Under the pieces are notes generated by a model. It had not been told where the DNA came from, ran no database searches, and saw only the letters and a program-made list of their open reading frames with translations. From Prevotella sp. (GTDB taxonomy: Bacteria; Bacteroidota; Bacteroidia; Bacteroidales; Bacteroidaceae): a DNA stretch of 64,000 nt. Each line of letters starts with the position of its first letter. Within the stretch, counting starts at the first letter, position 1. The translations under genes were made by a program, and so were the position numbers. The stretch is taken from assembly GCA_017475005.1 (NCBI GenBank), contig JAFVGI010000038.1, forward strand, positions 1 to 64,000. Reading direction: 5' to 3'. Shown piece by piece: positions 34,272-43,382 of the stretch.

Positions 34272-37200
34272 TCTTCTTCCGCCGCCGAAGCCGCCACCAG
34301 GACCTCCTCCAGGGAATCCGCCTTGGAAGTTTCCTCTTGGCCTATCGCCGCCAGGACCGCCTTCGCGGTTACCCTGACGCTGCTGCTGACGGGCCTCTTT
34401 GCCACCAAAGGCATTGAAGCGGAATATCACATGCAGCATAGCATAGCAGTTGATGCTGTTGTACCAAGAATCGCGTCTTGAGTTGGCATCGATAGCTCTT
34501 GAGAAGCTGCTTCTCTGATTCAGGATATCATAGAACTGCAAAGAAACTGTCAAAGGCTTGCCATCGAGGAAGCTCTGAGATATCTGTGCATTCCATATAA
34601 ACTCATTAGTATTGGCTGTAGCGTCAGCATATCCGCGTCTTGACGACATGTGAGCACTCGTAGAGAATCCTGTTCCCCAAGGTGCGGTAATGGTGATATC
34701 CGTACCATACGAGTAGTTCCACGTATTCATATTAGAGTTTGGCTGCAGCTTATTCTTATTTATTTGATAGTCAACATTACCGTTCAATTCTACCTCGAGC
34801 CAGTCGTTTCTGTAGCTCAGGCCCAGACGCTGTCCCAGACTCGTAGTGCGAGTGTAGTTCTTTTCTGCTGTAGCATCTCTGTCAAGGTTCACATAGTTCA
34901 CGCTGTTGACATAACGGAAATTTGTAAAAGAGTTGAAGTTCCATACTCCCGTAGTATCTATCGATGCGTTGTACATGAAGGCAGAGTTGACGTTCCAGTT
35001 GCCGTTGATGTTCTGTGGCTGCGATGTACGACCGCCCGTTCTCTCGTCGTATGTCACCATGTTCGATACGCTGTTGCGGGTGTTGCTGTAGTTTATGAAC
35101 GCCATAATGCTGTTGAAGTGGCTCTGCAGGTAGTTGTTATACCTCAGCGAGAAGTCCTGTGTGAACGACGGCTTCAGGTATGGGTTACCCATGCTGATGT
35201 TCAGCGGGTCAGTATCGTCCACGATAGGCAACATATCCTCCATTGACGGCTGGCTGGTACGACCGCGATAGTTGAGTCGGATGCTCTTCTGTTTGTTGAA
35301 ACGATATCTGAAATCCAACGTTGGGGTTATATTGCTGACACTTCTCTTTGCCACAGTGTCCAATCCCAAGTGCTGATAAGTCAGCTTCTGATTCTGTGGC
35401 TGATACAGCACACCCAAGTTGAGGTTATAGTTGTTTGTCGTTCTACGCCAAGTCAGCTCCAGTTCGTGGGTATAGTTGTCATACTCCGAATATCGGCTCT
35501 GATCCTTGTCATAGAAGATAGAGGAAGAATTAAACGGGCCGTACATACCCACATAGTCGTCGAACGAACGGTAATTCATCATAGATGGTATGCGCGCCAT
35601 AAAGTCATTCGGGTCGTAAATAGGCAACGGAGTAGAATCGTATAATACTCTGCTGAAGTCGTATGTAGATCTCTCGCTGGTCCTGTTGCTGTATCTGTAC
35701 ATATATCTGAACACCAGGAACGAGAACTTTGAGAGCCTCTCCGTATATGACAGCGAATTCTGGAATTCCCAGTTCTTAGACGGTGTCACGTTATACCTGT
35801 TTCTGTAGTATGACGAGTCATTCTGCAGATACAGCTCCACATACTGTGTGTTCAGCGACTCGTTGTCGCTGTTGCTTGTAGAGTAGCGTCCCTGCCACGT
35901 AAGGCTGTTGTTACGTTGAGAGAGGCGTCTGCTTACAGTAGCATTGACATTGAACGAAGTACTGGTGCTATAGCTGAGGGATTTATTCTCCCTGCGGTTC
36001 ACGCGGAACTTATAGTCTGTAGTCCTCTCGATGGCATTCATCATCGCACTGTCCAATGGGTCAACAACACCATCAAAGCTGTAAGGGTCCATGTTGAAGG
36101 TAGCATTAACACTACTTGACCTACTGTCATTCTTGTTAGTGCTGAAGGATGGGCGAATCTGGATAGTCGTCAACGTATCGGGTTTCCACTCCAATCGTCC
36201 GCTCAAGTTCCAGGAATTAGAACGGCTGTAGTTCTGACTTGCACTATTACCGAACGAACCTGTCTTTGAGACAAAGTTTTCTGTTGATGTGGTTGTGTTG
36301 TTGTCTGTATCATTATGGTTATATCTTGCAGAAAAATCAACCCTCAACTTATCCTTAATCTCGTAGTTATAGTTCAGTCCCAACATCTTTGGTGCAGACA
36401 ATCCGTTGTTGCCGCCGCCGAAGCCACCTCTGCCGCCGAAGCCTCTGTCACCAGTATTGTTGGCGTTGCCAAACACCATAATGCGGCTGTTATCCTTCAT
36501 ATATCCCGCCATCACACGCTCAGCATAACGGCTCTTGGTTCCTACGGCAAGGTCTATATTTGAAAGGAAGCCCTTATTCATGCCCCTCTTTATGCCGAAG
36601 TCCAACACGGTCTGTTCCTCGCCGTCATCAACGCCTGTCATCTTTGCAAGGTCACTCTTTTCGTCATAGGCCTTCACCTTTTCTATAATGGATGTCGGAA
36701 GATTCTTCAGCGCTGTCTGTGTGTCGCCAGTCATAAATTCCTTACCGTCCACCATTATTTTCTTCACCTCCTTACCATTGATGGTAATCTTTCCGCTGTC
36801 ATCAATCTGCGCTCCAGGCAGGCGTTTCACAAGTTCCTCAACCACAGAGCCTTCCGGAGTTCTGTAGGCAGCAGCATTATAAATGAAGGTATCCTCCTTC
36901 ACCACCACCTTTGCAGCAACGCCATTGGCAATGACCTCCTTCAGCAATATCGCATCAGTCTCCATATTCACCCTTCCGAAAGCAAAGTCGTTATCATTGC
37001 TGATAGTGATGTCTCTCGTCATGGTCTTGTAGCCAATGACACTCATTTTAAGGATATACTTGCCATTTTCCGGTGCTTTTACGGTAAAATGTCCGTCCAT
37101 ATCACTGACGCTTCCTGCCACATAAGTGGAGTCAGTCTTCAGCAGTTGGATGGTTACCTGCATGATGCCCTCCTTAGACTCTTTGTCAACGAGAGTACCG

Positions 37201-37316
37201 GTAATAGCGCGTTCTTTAGCCTGTTTTGTTACCTGAACAGTATCTGCTTCCTGTGCCGATATCACCATCGAACAGAGCAAAAAGATAAATGATAATAGTG
37301 CAATAAATAGTTTCAT
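34266..37316 (-). CDS. TonB-receptor-like outer-membrane beta-barrel protein
   Basis: 1016 residues. Signal peptide about 1-21 (ISA cleavage), then a carboxypeptidase-regulatory-like beta-sandwich (about 36-118, ITGTLVDKESKEGIMQVTIQ), a plug-like region (about 125-235, VEELVKRLPGAQIDDSGKIT and KKIMVDGKEF), and a large barrel rich in Asn, Ser, Tyr and Arg of the OMP_b-brl_3 type. The C-terminus is a Gly/Arg/Pro-rich tail (about 975-1016, GGFPGGGPGGGFGGGRRF), unusual because barrels normally end on a strand with a terminal aromatic. A second Gly-rich segment (FGGRGGFGGGN) occurs near residue 295. No SusD partner. Substrate unknown. Confidence 0.82.
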   Translation of the reverse strand: MKLFIALLSFIFLLCSMVISAQEADTVQVTKQAKERAITGTLVDKESKEGIMQVTIQLLKTDSTYVAGSVSDMDGHFTVKAPENGKYILKMSVIGYKTMTRDITISNDNDFAFGRVNMETDAILLKEVIANGVAAKVVVKEDTFIYNAAAYRTPEGSVVEELVKRLPGAQIDDSGKITINGKEVKKIMVDGKEFMTGDTQTALKNLPTSIIEKVKAYDEKSDLAKMTGVDDGEEQTVLDFGIKRGMNKGFLSNIDLAVGTKSRYAERVMAGYMKDNSRIMVFGNANNTGDRGFGGRGGFGGGNNGLSAPKMLGLNYNYEIKDKLRVDFSARYNHNDTDNNTTTSTENFVSKTGSFGNSASQNYSRSNSWNLSGRLEWKPDTLTTIQIRPSFSTNKNDSRSSSVNATFNMDPYSFDGVVDPLDSAMMNAIERTTDYKFRVNRRENKSLSYSTSTSFNVNATVSRRLSQRNNSLTWQGRYSTSNSDNESLNTQYVELYLQNDSSYYRNRYNVTPSKNWEFQNSLSYTERLSKFSFLVFRYMYRYSNRTSERSTYDFSRVLYDSTPLPIYDPNDFMARIPSMMNYRSFDDYVGMYGPFNSSSIFYDKDQSRYSEYDNYTHELELTWRRTTNNYNLNLGVLYQPQNQKLTYQHLGLDTVAKRSVSNITPTLDFRYRFNKQKSIRLNYRGRTSQPSMEDMLPIVDDTDPLNISMGNPYLKPSFTQDFSLRYNNYLQSHFNSIMAFINYSNTRNSVSNMVTYDERTGGRTSQPQNINGNWNVNSAFMYNASIDTTGVWNFNSFTNFRYVNSVNYVNLDRDATAEKNYTRTTSLGQRLGLSYRNDWLEVELNGNVDYQINKNKLQPNSNMNTWNYSYGTDITITAPWGTGFSTSAHMSSRRGYADATANTNEFIWNAQISQSFLDGKPLTVSLQFYDILNQRSSFSRAIDANSRRDSWYNSINCYAMLHVIFRFNAFGGKEARQQQRQGNREGGPGGDRPRGNFQGGFPGGGPGGGFGGGRRF

Positions 37317-37372
37317 AACTGCTTTCTATGACGTAAGTCTTTTAGAGAGGTTTAAATGTTTTTTTCATAAAA

Positions 37373-37404
37373 CTTGCACGAATAAAAAAAAAAGTGTAAA
37401 TTTG
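37373..37404 (+). promoter_or_regulatory. Promoter of the lipoprotein / carboxynorspermidine synthase pair
   Basis: CTTG, 20 bp, TAAATTTG followed by CACC. About 50 bp before the GTG start at 37455. Confidence 0.8.
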
Positions 37405-37454
37405 CACCTTGAAAGTTTTACACCGAAACCAAAACGAAAACATACATTACAAAA

Positions 37455-38288
37455 GTGAGACAAATATTTGCATTTATAGGCATCGTCTGTTTACTGTTCT
37501 TCAGTTGTTCCAAGAAAGAACAGGGCAAAGAGCAGCAGGCTCTTGGTTATACAGACATAAAAGTGGACATCAAGGGTGACTCAATGGTATATGGTCTTAT
37601 CTGTGATGGCACCACCGATTCGGTTATCGTCCTGTGGCCCTTCTCCGGTGACCCTGTGACATACGACTGCATTGATGCTCACGATAATCACCGTATCATC
37701 GGCAAGCCATCAATAGGCGACTGGGTAGGAATTATACGAGACTCTACTGACACAACAGTCGTTACGATGGCTATAAATCTGGATCAGCTGAAGGGTACAT
37801 GGACCTATCCCGTCATTCCCGTGATGAAAGATTTGCAGAAGATGAGTCCACGAATGCAGAAGCGTATGATGGCCGATATGCCTGACTCAATAAAGAACAC
37901 ATATCTGGTGCCACGCGAATATGGCTTCACCCTGAAGCGCGCTCATCAGGCACAGGCTGTGGGACACGTTCGCTCAGCAAGTACACTGCAATCGGACTCT
38001 CCAGTAGAATATCCGAAGGTGAAGCGCTACGTACAATGGCACATGCTTAACGGAAGACTCATCTTGGTATCGGCAGACAGAAAACCATCCAAGGAATCTG
38101 ATATGAATGCTCCGGTAGAAATAAAGATGGACACTTTGGATTTCGTTTATATGGATAATGATTCGCTCATAATGACCCAAAACGGAGTACGCATTGGTTT
38201 CCACCGCAAAGAGAGCGCTATGGCTGCCAATGCGGAGGCTAACAAGGCGCAGGCTAAAATTGATTCTATAAAACAACAGGAAAGATGA
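37455..38288 (+). CDS. Lipoprotein of unknown function
   Basis: 277 residues with a GTG start; the signal peptide IFAFIGIVCLLFFSC ends in a lipobox with the modified Cys at about 18, followed by SKKEQGKEQQ. The body shows VYGLICDGTTDSVIVLWPFS and a C-terminal helical segment rich in Ala and Lys (AMAANAEANKAQAKIDSIKQ). No family is recognised with confidence; similar lipoproteins are common in Prevotella. It overlaps the next gene by four bases (ATGA), so they are co-translated, but a functional link to polyamine synthesis is only inferred. Confidence 0.7.
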   Translation: MRQIFAFIGIVCLLFFSCSKKEQGKEQQALGYTDIKVDIKGDSMVYGLICDGTTDSVIVLWPFSGDPVTYDCIDAHDNHRIIGKPSIGDWVGIIRDSTDTTVVTMAINLDQLKGTWTYPVIPVMKDLQKMSPRMQKRMMADMPDSIKNTYLVPREYGFTLKRAHQAQAVGHVRSASTLQSDSPVEYPKVKRYVQWHMLNGRLILVSADRKPSKESDMNAPVEIKMDTLDFVYMDNDSLIMTQNGVRIGFHRKESAMAANAEANKAQAKIDSIKQQER

Positions 38289-39517
38289 AAATACTTATGA
38301 TTGGTGCTGGCGGCGTCGCTACTGTTGCTGCCCACAAGATTGCACAGAACTCCGATGTCTTCACCGACTTCACAATAGCAAGCAGGAGAAAAGAGAAGTG
38401 TGATGTTTTGGCAAAGGTACTGAAGGACAAATATGGCATCAGCGTCAAGACAGCGCAGTTAGATGCTGACGATGTAGAACAGCTGAAGGCATTGTTCAAA
38501 ACCTACCAGCCAGAACTGTGTCTCAACCTGGCTCTGCCTTATCAGGACCTTACCATTATGGATGCTTGTCTGGCATGTGGCGTAAACTATATGGATACTG
38601 CCAACTATGAGCCGAAGGACGAAGCGCATTTTGAGTATTCCTGGCAATGGGCCTATATGGACCGCTTCAAGGAGGCAGGCCTTACAGCAATCCTTGGTTG
38701 CGGCTTCGACCCAGGTGTGAGCGGAGTATATACCGCCTATGCTGCAAAGCACCACTTTGACGAGATACAATATCTTGATATTGTGGATTGTAATGCCGGC
38801 AACCACCACAAGGCTTTCGCTACCAACTTCAACCCAGAGATAAATATCCGCGAGATAACCCAAAAGGGCCTCTATTACAAAGACGGACAATGGCTGGAGA
38901 CAGAGCCGCTGGAGGTTCACAAGGCTCTAACCTACCCTAACATAGGCCCGAGAGAGTCATACCTGATGCACCACGAGGAGTTGGAAAGTCTCGTAAAGAA
39001 CTATCCAACCATCAAGCAGGCACGTTTCTGGATGACCTTCGGTCAGCAGTATCTGACATACCTTGACGTGATACAGAATATCGGAATGTCACGCATTGAC
39101 GAGGTTGCCTATGAGGCTCCTCTGGCTGACGGCTCCGGTAAGACTGTAAAGGTGAACATCGTTCCTCTGCAGTTCCTCAAGGCTGTGCTTCCTAATCCGC
39201 AGGACTTGGGCGAGAACTACGAGGGCGAGACAAGTATCGGTTGTCGCATTCGTGGCATAAAGGACTGTAAGGAACAAACATACTACGTCTATAACAACTG
39301 CAGCCATCAGGCAGCCTTCCAGGAGACAGGCATGCAGGGCGTGAGCTACACCACCGGTGTACCAGCTATGATTGGTGCTATGATGTTTGCAAAGGGACTG
39401 TGGAAGAAACCCGGCGTATGGAATGTAGAAGACTTTGACCCGGATCCATTTATGGAACAGTTGAATAAACAAGGTCTCCCTTGGCATGAAGTTTTTAATG
39501 AGGACTTGGAACTGTAG
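38285..39517 (+). CDS. Carboxynorspermidine synthase (saccharopine dehydrogenase family)
   Basis: NADPH-dependent reductive condensation of aspartate semialdehyde with diaminopropane or putrescine to carboxy-(nor)spermidine, in the alternative polyamine pathway. 410 residues. Rossmann start MKILMIGAGGVATVAAHKIA, then SRRKEKCD, the catalytic-region GCGFDPGVSGVYTAYAAKHH and NCSHQAAFQETGMQGVSYTT, which match the CASDH group better than lysine-forming saccharopine dehydrogenases. The decarboxylase partner (nspC) is not in the window. Downstream is a long heptamer tract leading to recA. Confidence 0.85.
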   Translation: MKILMIGAGGVATVAAHKIAQNSDVFTDFTIASRRKEKCDVLAKVLKDKYGISVKTAQLDADDVEQLKALFKTYQPELCLNLALPYQDLTIMDACLACGVNYMDTANYEPKDEAHFEYSWQWAYMDRFKEAGLTAILGCGFDPGVSGVYTAYAAKHHFDEIQYLDIVDCNAGNHHKAFATNFNPEINIREITQKGLYYKDGQWLETEPLEVHKALTYPNIGPRESYLMHHEELESLVKNYPTIKQARFWMTFGQQYLTYLDVIQNIGMSRIDEVAYEAPLADGSGKTVKVNIVPLQFLKAVLPNPQDLGENYEGETSIGCRIRGIKDCKEQTYYVYNNCSHQAAFQETGMQGVSYTTGVPAMIGAMMFAKGLWKKPGVWNVEDFDPDPFMEQLNKQGLPWHEVFNEDLEL

Positions 39518-39525
39518 ATAATTAA

Positions 39526-39580
39526 AGTGAAGAGTGAAGAATAATTATAAATTTTCAATTATCAATTTTCAATATACAAA
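39526..39580. repeat. Heptamer repeat tract before recA
   Basis: Eight contiguous units moving from AGTGAAG through AATAATT and ATAAATT to TTCAATT/ATCAATT, ending directly at the recA ATG. It leaves recA without a recognisable Shine-Dalgarno sequence. Confidence 0.92.
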
Positions 39581-40624
39581 ATGGCAGACGAAAACAAACT
39601 TAAGGCCCTCGCCGCTGCGATGGCGAAAATAGAGAAAGACTTCGGTAAGGGTGCTATCATGAAGCTCGGTGACGAGAAGATAGAAAATGTCGAAGTGATA
39701 CCATCTGGTTCTCTCGGACTTGACATAGCTCTCGGCGTAGGCGGTTATCCACGAGGACGTATCATCGAAATATATGGTCCTGAGTCATCAGGTAAGACAA
39801 CTCTCGCCCTCCATGCAATGGCAGAGGTGCAGAAGACTGGCGGCATTGCTGCTTTCATAGATGCCGAGCATGCCTTTGACCGCTTCTATGCTGCCAATCT
39901 GGGAGTAGATGTCGATAATCTCTTCATCTCACAGCCCGACAACGGAGAGCAGGCTCTGCAGATTGCTGACCAGCTCATTTCTTCGGCTGCCGTTGACATC
40001 ATCGTCATCGACTCTGTTGCTGCTCTGACACCAAAGGCAGAGATTGAGGGCGAGATGGGTGACAATAAGGTAGGCCTGCAGGCACGCCTGATGTCACAGG
40101 CTCTGCGAAAGATGACCTCTACCATAGCAAAGACAAACACCACCTGTATCTTCATCAACCAGTTGCGTGAGAAAATTGGTGTGATGTTCGGCAACCCAGA
40201 GACAACAACGGGTGGTAACGCCCTGAAGTTCTACGCTTCTGTCCGCATCGACGTCAGAAAGGCTACACCTATAAAGAATGGTGATGAGATAATCGGTAAC
40301 CTCACAAAGGTAAAGATTGTAAAGAACAAGGTAGCACCTCCTTTCCGCAAGTGCGAATTCGACATTTTGTATGGCAGCGGTGTCAGCAGAGTTGGTGAAA
40401 TCCTCGACATAGCGGTAAACAAGGGTATCGTCAAGAAGACCGGTTCATGGTTCTCTTACGGCCAGTCAAAACTAGCTCAGGGTCGCGAGGCATGCGTCAG
40501 ATTGCTGAAAGACAATGTGGAACTTTGCGAAGAATTAGAAGCAAAGATAAAGGTAACGCCAGACCCTGTCAAGGAAAAAGGCGCCAAAGGCAAAGCAGAA
40601 GAAACAGAAGCAGATAATGCATAA
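39581..40624 (+). CDS. recA: Recombinase RecA
   Basis: ATP-dependent strand exchange and SOS co-protease. 347 residues, normal. Walker [10 protein letters not shown] (about 67-75), Walker B region [20 protein letters not shown], loop L2 region [20 protein letters not shown] and [12 protein letters not shown]. The acidic C-terminal tail ([10 protein letters not shown]) ends in codons that are part of a heptamer tract. The start codon directly abuts another heptamer tract. Confidence 0.99.
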   Translation: MADENKLKALAAAMAKIEKDFGKGAIMKLGDEKIENVEVIPSGSLGLDIALGVGGYPRGRIIEIYGPESSGKTTLALHAMAEVQKTGGIAAFIDAEHAFDRFYAANLGVDVDNLFISQPDNGEQALQIADQLISSAAVDIIVIDSVAALTPKAEIEGEMGDNKVGLQARLMSQALRKMTSTIAKTNTTCIFINQLREKIGVMFGNPETTTGGNALKFYASVRIDVRKATPIKNGDEIIGNLTKVKIVKNKVAPPFRKCEFDILYGSGVSRVGEILDIAVNKGIVKKTGSWFSYGQSKLAQGREACVRLLKDNVELCEELEAKIKVTPDPVKEKGAKGKAEETEADNA

Positions 40625-40634
40625 TTCATAATTC
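40614..40634. repeat. Heptamer repeat tract between recA and pepT
   Basis: Units ATAATGC, ATAATTC, ATAATTC. The first encodes the last residues of RecA and the stop codon spans the first and second; the pepT ATG is four bases after the tract. Confidence 0.8.
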
Positions 40635-40638
40635 TTCG

Positions 40639-41805
40639 ATGCTCAATAGTCTCGTAAACAGATTTCTCAAATACACCACGTTTGACACGCAGTCAGACGA
40701 GAATGCTCAGACGACGCCCAGCACAGCAAAGCAACTTGTCTTTGCACGCTATCTACGCGACGAAATGATAGCAGAGGGACTGAGTGATGTAGTACTCGAT
40801 GATATTGGGTACTTGTATGCTACCCTACCAGCGAATACAGAGACGGAAGGAGTGCCCGTGATAGGCTTCATTGCCCACTATGACACTTCTCCCGATTGCT
40901 CTGGAGCAGGAATAAATGCATACATCACACACGATGACAAAACGGGCGAGGATATCATCTGGGCAAATGCCGACGGCGGACCTGAGCAGACCCTCCTCGG
41001 TGCTGACGACAAGGCAGGAATAGCGGAGATAATGCAAGCGATGTGTTACCTGCGTGACCACCCGGAGATACCACACGGCACGATACGCATAGGCTTTAAT
41101 CCCGACGAGGAGATAGGTCTAGGAGCACACCATTTCGACGTCGAGCGCTTCGGTTGCGACTTTGCCTACACCATCGACGGTGGTGCTGAAGGTGAACTGG
41201 AATACGAGAACTTCAATGCCGCCTCAGCAAAGATAACCATCAAGGGTTTCAGCATACACCCCGGATATGCCAAAGGCCGTATGATAAATGCCGGACGTAT
41301 CGCGACAGAGTTTGTCAGCATGATGCCTGCAGAGCAGACGCCAGAACAGACAGAAGGGTATGAAGGCTTCTGGCACCTCACAAATATCGACGGCTCCTGT
41401 TCTGAGGCCCATCTCAACTACATAATCCGTGATCACGACCGCGAGAACTTCACAAAGCGCAAGGCCTTCATACAAGGTGTTGCCGAAGTGATAAATAGCA
41501 AATACGGCGCAGGGACCTGCGAGTGTGTTGTAGCTGACCAGTATTACAACATGCTCGAGAAGATAGCCCCCCACATTAATATAATAGAGCGTGCCAAGCA
41601 GGCAATGCTAGATGCCGGCGTAGAACCCAAGGTGCAACCCATCCGTGGCGGTACCGACGGAGCGCAGCTGTCGTTCAAGGGACTACCCTGCCCCAACATC
41701 TTCACCGGTGCCATAGATTTTCATGGGCCCAACGAACACGTCAGCATACAGACAATGCAGAAGGCTATGATGACAATCGTCAACATCTGTAGGAATAACC
41801 TATAA
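40639..41805 (+). CDS. pepT: Tripeptide aminopeptidase PepT (shortened)
   Basis: Zinc M20B peptidase removing N-terminal residues from tripeptides; cytoplasmic. 388 residues versus about 405-410 for the family. Metal-binding motifs are present: [61 protein letters not shown] and a C-terminal [17 protein letters not shown]. The segment between [11 protein letters not shown] and TLLGADD is about 20-25 residues shorter than usual, lacking the P-x-F-x-L ... LI-x-DG stretch. All catalytic residues remain, so it is probably active. Confidence 0.93.
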   Translation: MLNSLVNRFLKYTTFDTQSDENAQTTPSTAKQLVFARYLRDEMIAEGLSDVVLDDIGYLYATLPANTETEGVPVIGFIAHYDTSPDCSGAGINAYITHDDKTGEDIIWANADGGPEQTLLGADDKAGIAEIMQAMCYLRDHPEIPHGTIRIGFNPDEEIGLGAHHFDVERFGCDFAYTIDGGAEGELEYENFNAASAKITIKGFSIHPGYAKGRMINAGRIATEFVSMMPAEQTPEQTEGYEGFWHLTNIDGSCSEAHLNYIIRDHDRENFTKRKAFIQGVAEVINSKYGAGTCECVVADQYYNMLEKIAPHINIIERAKQAMLDAGVEPKVQPIRGGTDGAQLSFKGLPCPNIFTGAIDFHGPNEHVSIQTMQKAMMTIVNICRNNL

Positions 41806-41853
41806 CCCTAATAATGTTGCTTTAATTATATATACATTTATAAATAGACTGTT

Positions 41854-43359
41854 ATGTTCAAAAGTTTCCAAGGATATCATCTCGTGGATGCGTATCGCAA
41901 ATTACGTTACGAGAGAAGAAAACACCCAAAAAATATTTTCAAAACCTTATTAAAGGCTTGCTTTGTTGTGATGGTGACACTTGTGCTGTGGAACCTGCCA
42001 GTAACTGCGTTCGGCATTGACGGACTGACCATCGTTCAGCAGCGTATAATCGCCATTTTCGTTTTCGCTACGCTGATGTGGATACTTCACATCATCTCGT
42101 CATGGGCCACGTCGGTTGCTATCATCGGACTGATGCTGCTGTTTACATCGACAAGTGGTATAGCGCCGATGTGTAATCCTGAAGAGGTGGGGGAACTGCT
42201 GCCATATAAAGGCATTATGGCATGCTTTGCCGACCCTGTCATCATGCTCTTCATCGGTGGTTTCATTCTAGCCATTGCCGCTACAAAGACTGGACTCGAT
42301 GCCCAACTGGCAAAGGTCTTGCTGAAGCCGTTCGGCAAAAAAAGCGACAACGTGCTATTGGGCTTCCTGCTCATCACGGGCCTGTTCTCAATGTTTGTGT
42401 CAAATACAGCTACGGCAGCTATGATGCTCACGTTCCTGACACCAGTATTCAAACAGTTGCCTCCCGAAGGAAAAGGGCGTATAGCGCTGGCTATGTCAAT
42501 ACCGGTTGCTGCCAACCTCGGCGGAATGGGTACCCCAATCGGAACGCCTCCTAACGCCATTGCAATAAAATACCTGAACGACCCCGAAGGATTGAATCTA
42601 AACGTTGGATTCGGCGAGTGGATGATGTTCATGGTGCCCTTGGTGGCTGTACTACTGTTCATCGGATGGATGATGCTCCGTTGGATGTTCCCGTTCAAGC
42701 AAAAGAACATCGAACTGGTCATCGAAGGTAATATGAAGAAGAACATACAGACCTACATCGTCATCGTGACCTTTATTGTTACCGTAGCACTCTGGATTTG
42801 CGAAAAATGGACGGGCATCAACTCCTACACCGTTGCGCTTATACCATTTATGATATTCACCCTTGCCGGCATCATAGACAAGCATGACCTCGAAGAAATA
42901 AACTGGTCAGTCATCTGGATGGTAGCAGGCGGTTTTGCTCTGGGTTACGGCCTTAATCAGTCGGGATTGGCTGCATTGGCTATCAAGAGTGTACCATTCG
43001 GTGAATTCTCACCAATAATCATCCTCGTTCTCTCAGGCATAATATGCTATCTGCTTTCAAACTTCATAAGCAATTCGGCTACAGCAGCCCTGCTGATGCC
43101 TATCCTCACACTTGTTTGTACGGCAATGGGTGACAAACTGTCCCCCATCGGAGGCACGCCTACCGTACTTATAGGAATAGCCATTGCTGCTTCAAGCGCT
43201 ATGATACTACCCGTATCCACACCGCCTAACGCATTAGCCTTCTCTACTGACCTCGTCGAACAGAAAGACATGGTAAGAATAGGCATCATCATGGGTATCG
43301 TCTCAATGTTGCTTGGATACTCCCTGCTATATATTATGGGGATTATGAATGTTATTTAA
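41854..43359 (+). CDS. DASS-family (SLC13) sodium-coupled anion transporter
   Basis: Inner-membrane transporter, 501 residues, about twelve membrane segments. The two SNT signature motifs of the divalent anion/sodium symporter family are present: FVSNTATAAMM and FISNSATAALL, with GGMGTPIGTPPNAIA and the matching VSTPPNALAFS hairpin near the C-terminus. Typical substrates are C4-dicarboxylates, citrate or sulfate. It is 23 bp before a glycyl radical enzyme gene on the same strand, so the two may share a regulon and a carboxylate substrate. That link is inference. Confidence 0.88.
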   Translation: MFKSFQGYHLVDAYRKLRYERRKHPKNIFKTLLKACFVVMVTLVLWNLPVTAFGIDGLTIVQQRIIAIFVFATLMWILHIISSWATSVAIIGLMLLFTSTSGIAPMCNPEEVGELLPYKGIMACFADPVIMLFIGGFILAIAATKTGLDAQLAKVLLKPFGKKSDNVLLGFLLITGLFSMFVSNTATAAMMLTFLTPVFKQLPPEGKGRIALAMSIPVAANLGGMGTPIGTPPNAIAIKYLNDPEGLNLNVGFGEWMMFMVPLVAVLLFIGWMMLRWMFPFKQKNIELVIEGNMKKNIQTYIVIVTFIVTVALWICEKWTGINSYTVALIPFMIFTLAGIIDKHDLEEINWSVIWMVAGGFALGYGLNQSGLAALAIKSVPFGEFSPIIILVLSGIICYLLSNFISNSATAALLMPILTLVCTAMGDKLSPIGGTPTVLIGIAIAASSAMILPVSTPPNALAFSTDLVEQKDMVRIGIIMGIVSMLLGYSLLYIMGIMNVI

Positions 43360-43382
43360 CGACAGGTACAGTATATAATAAC

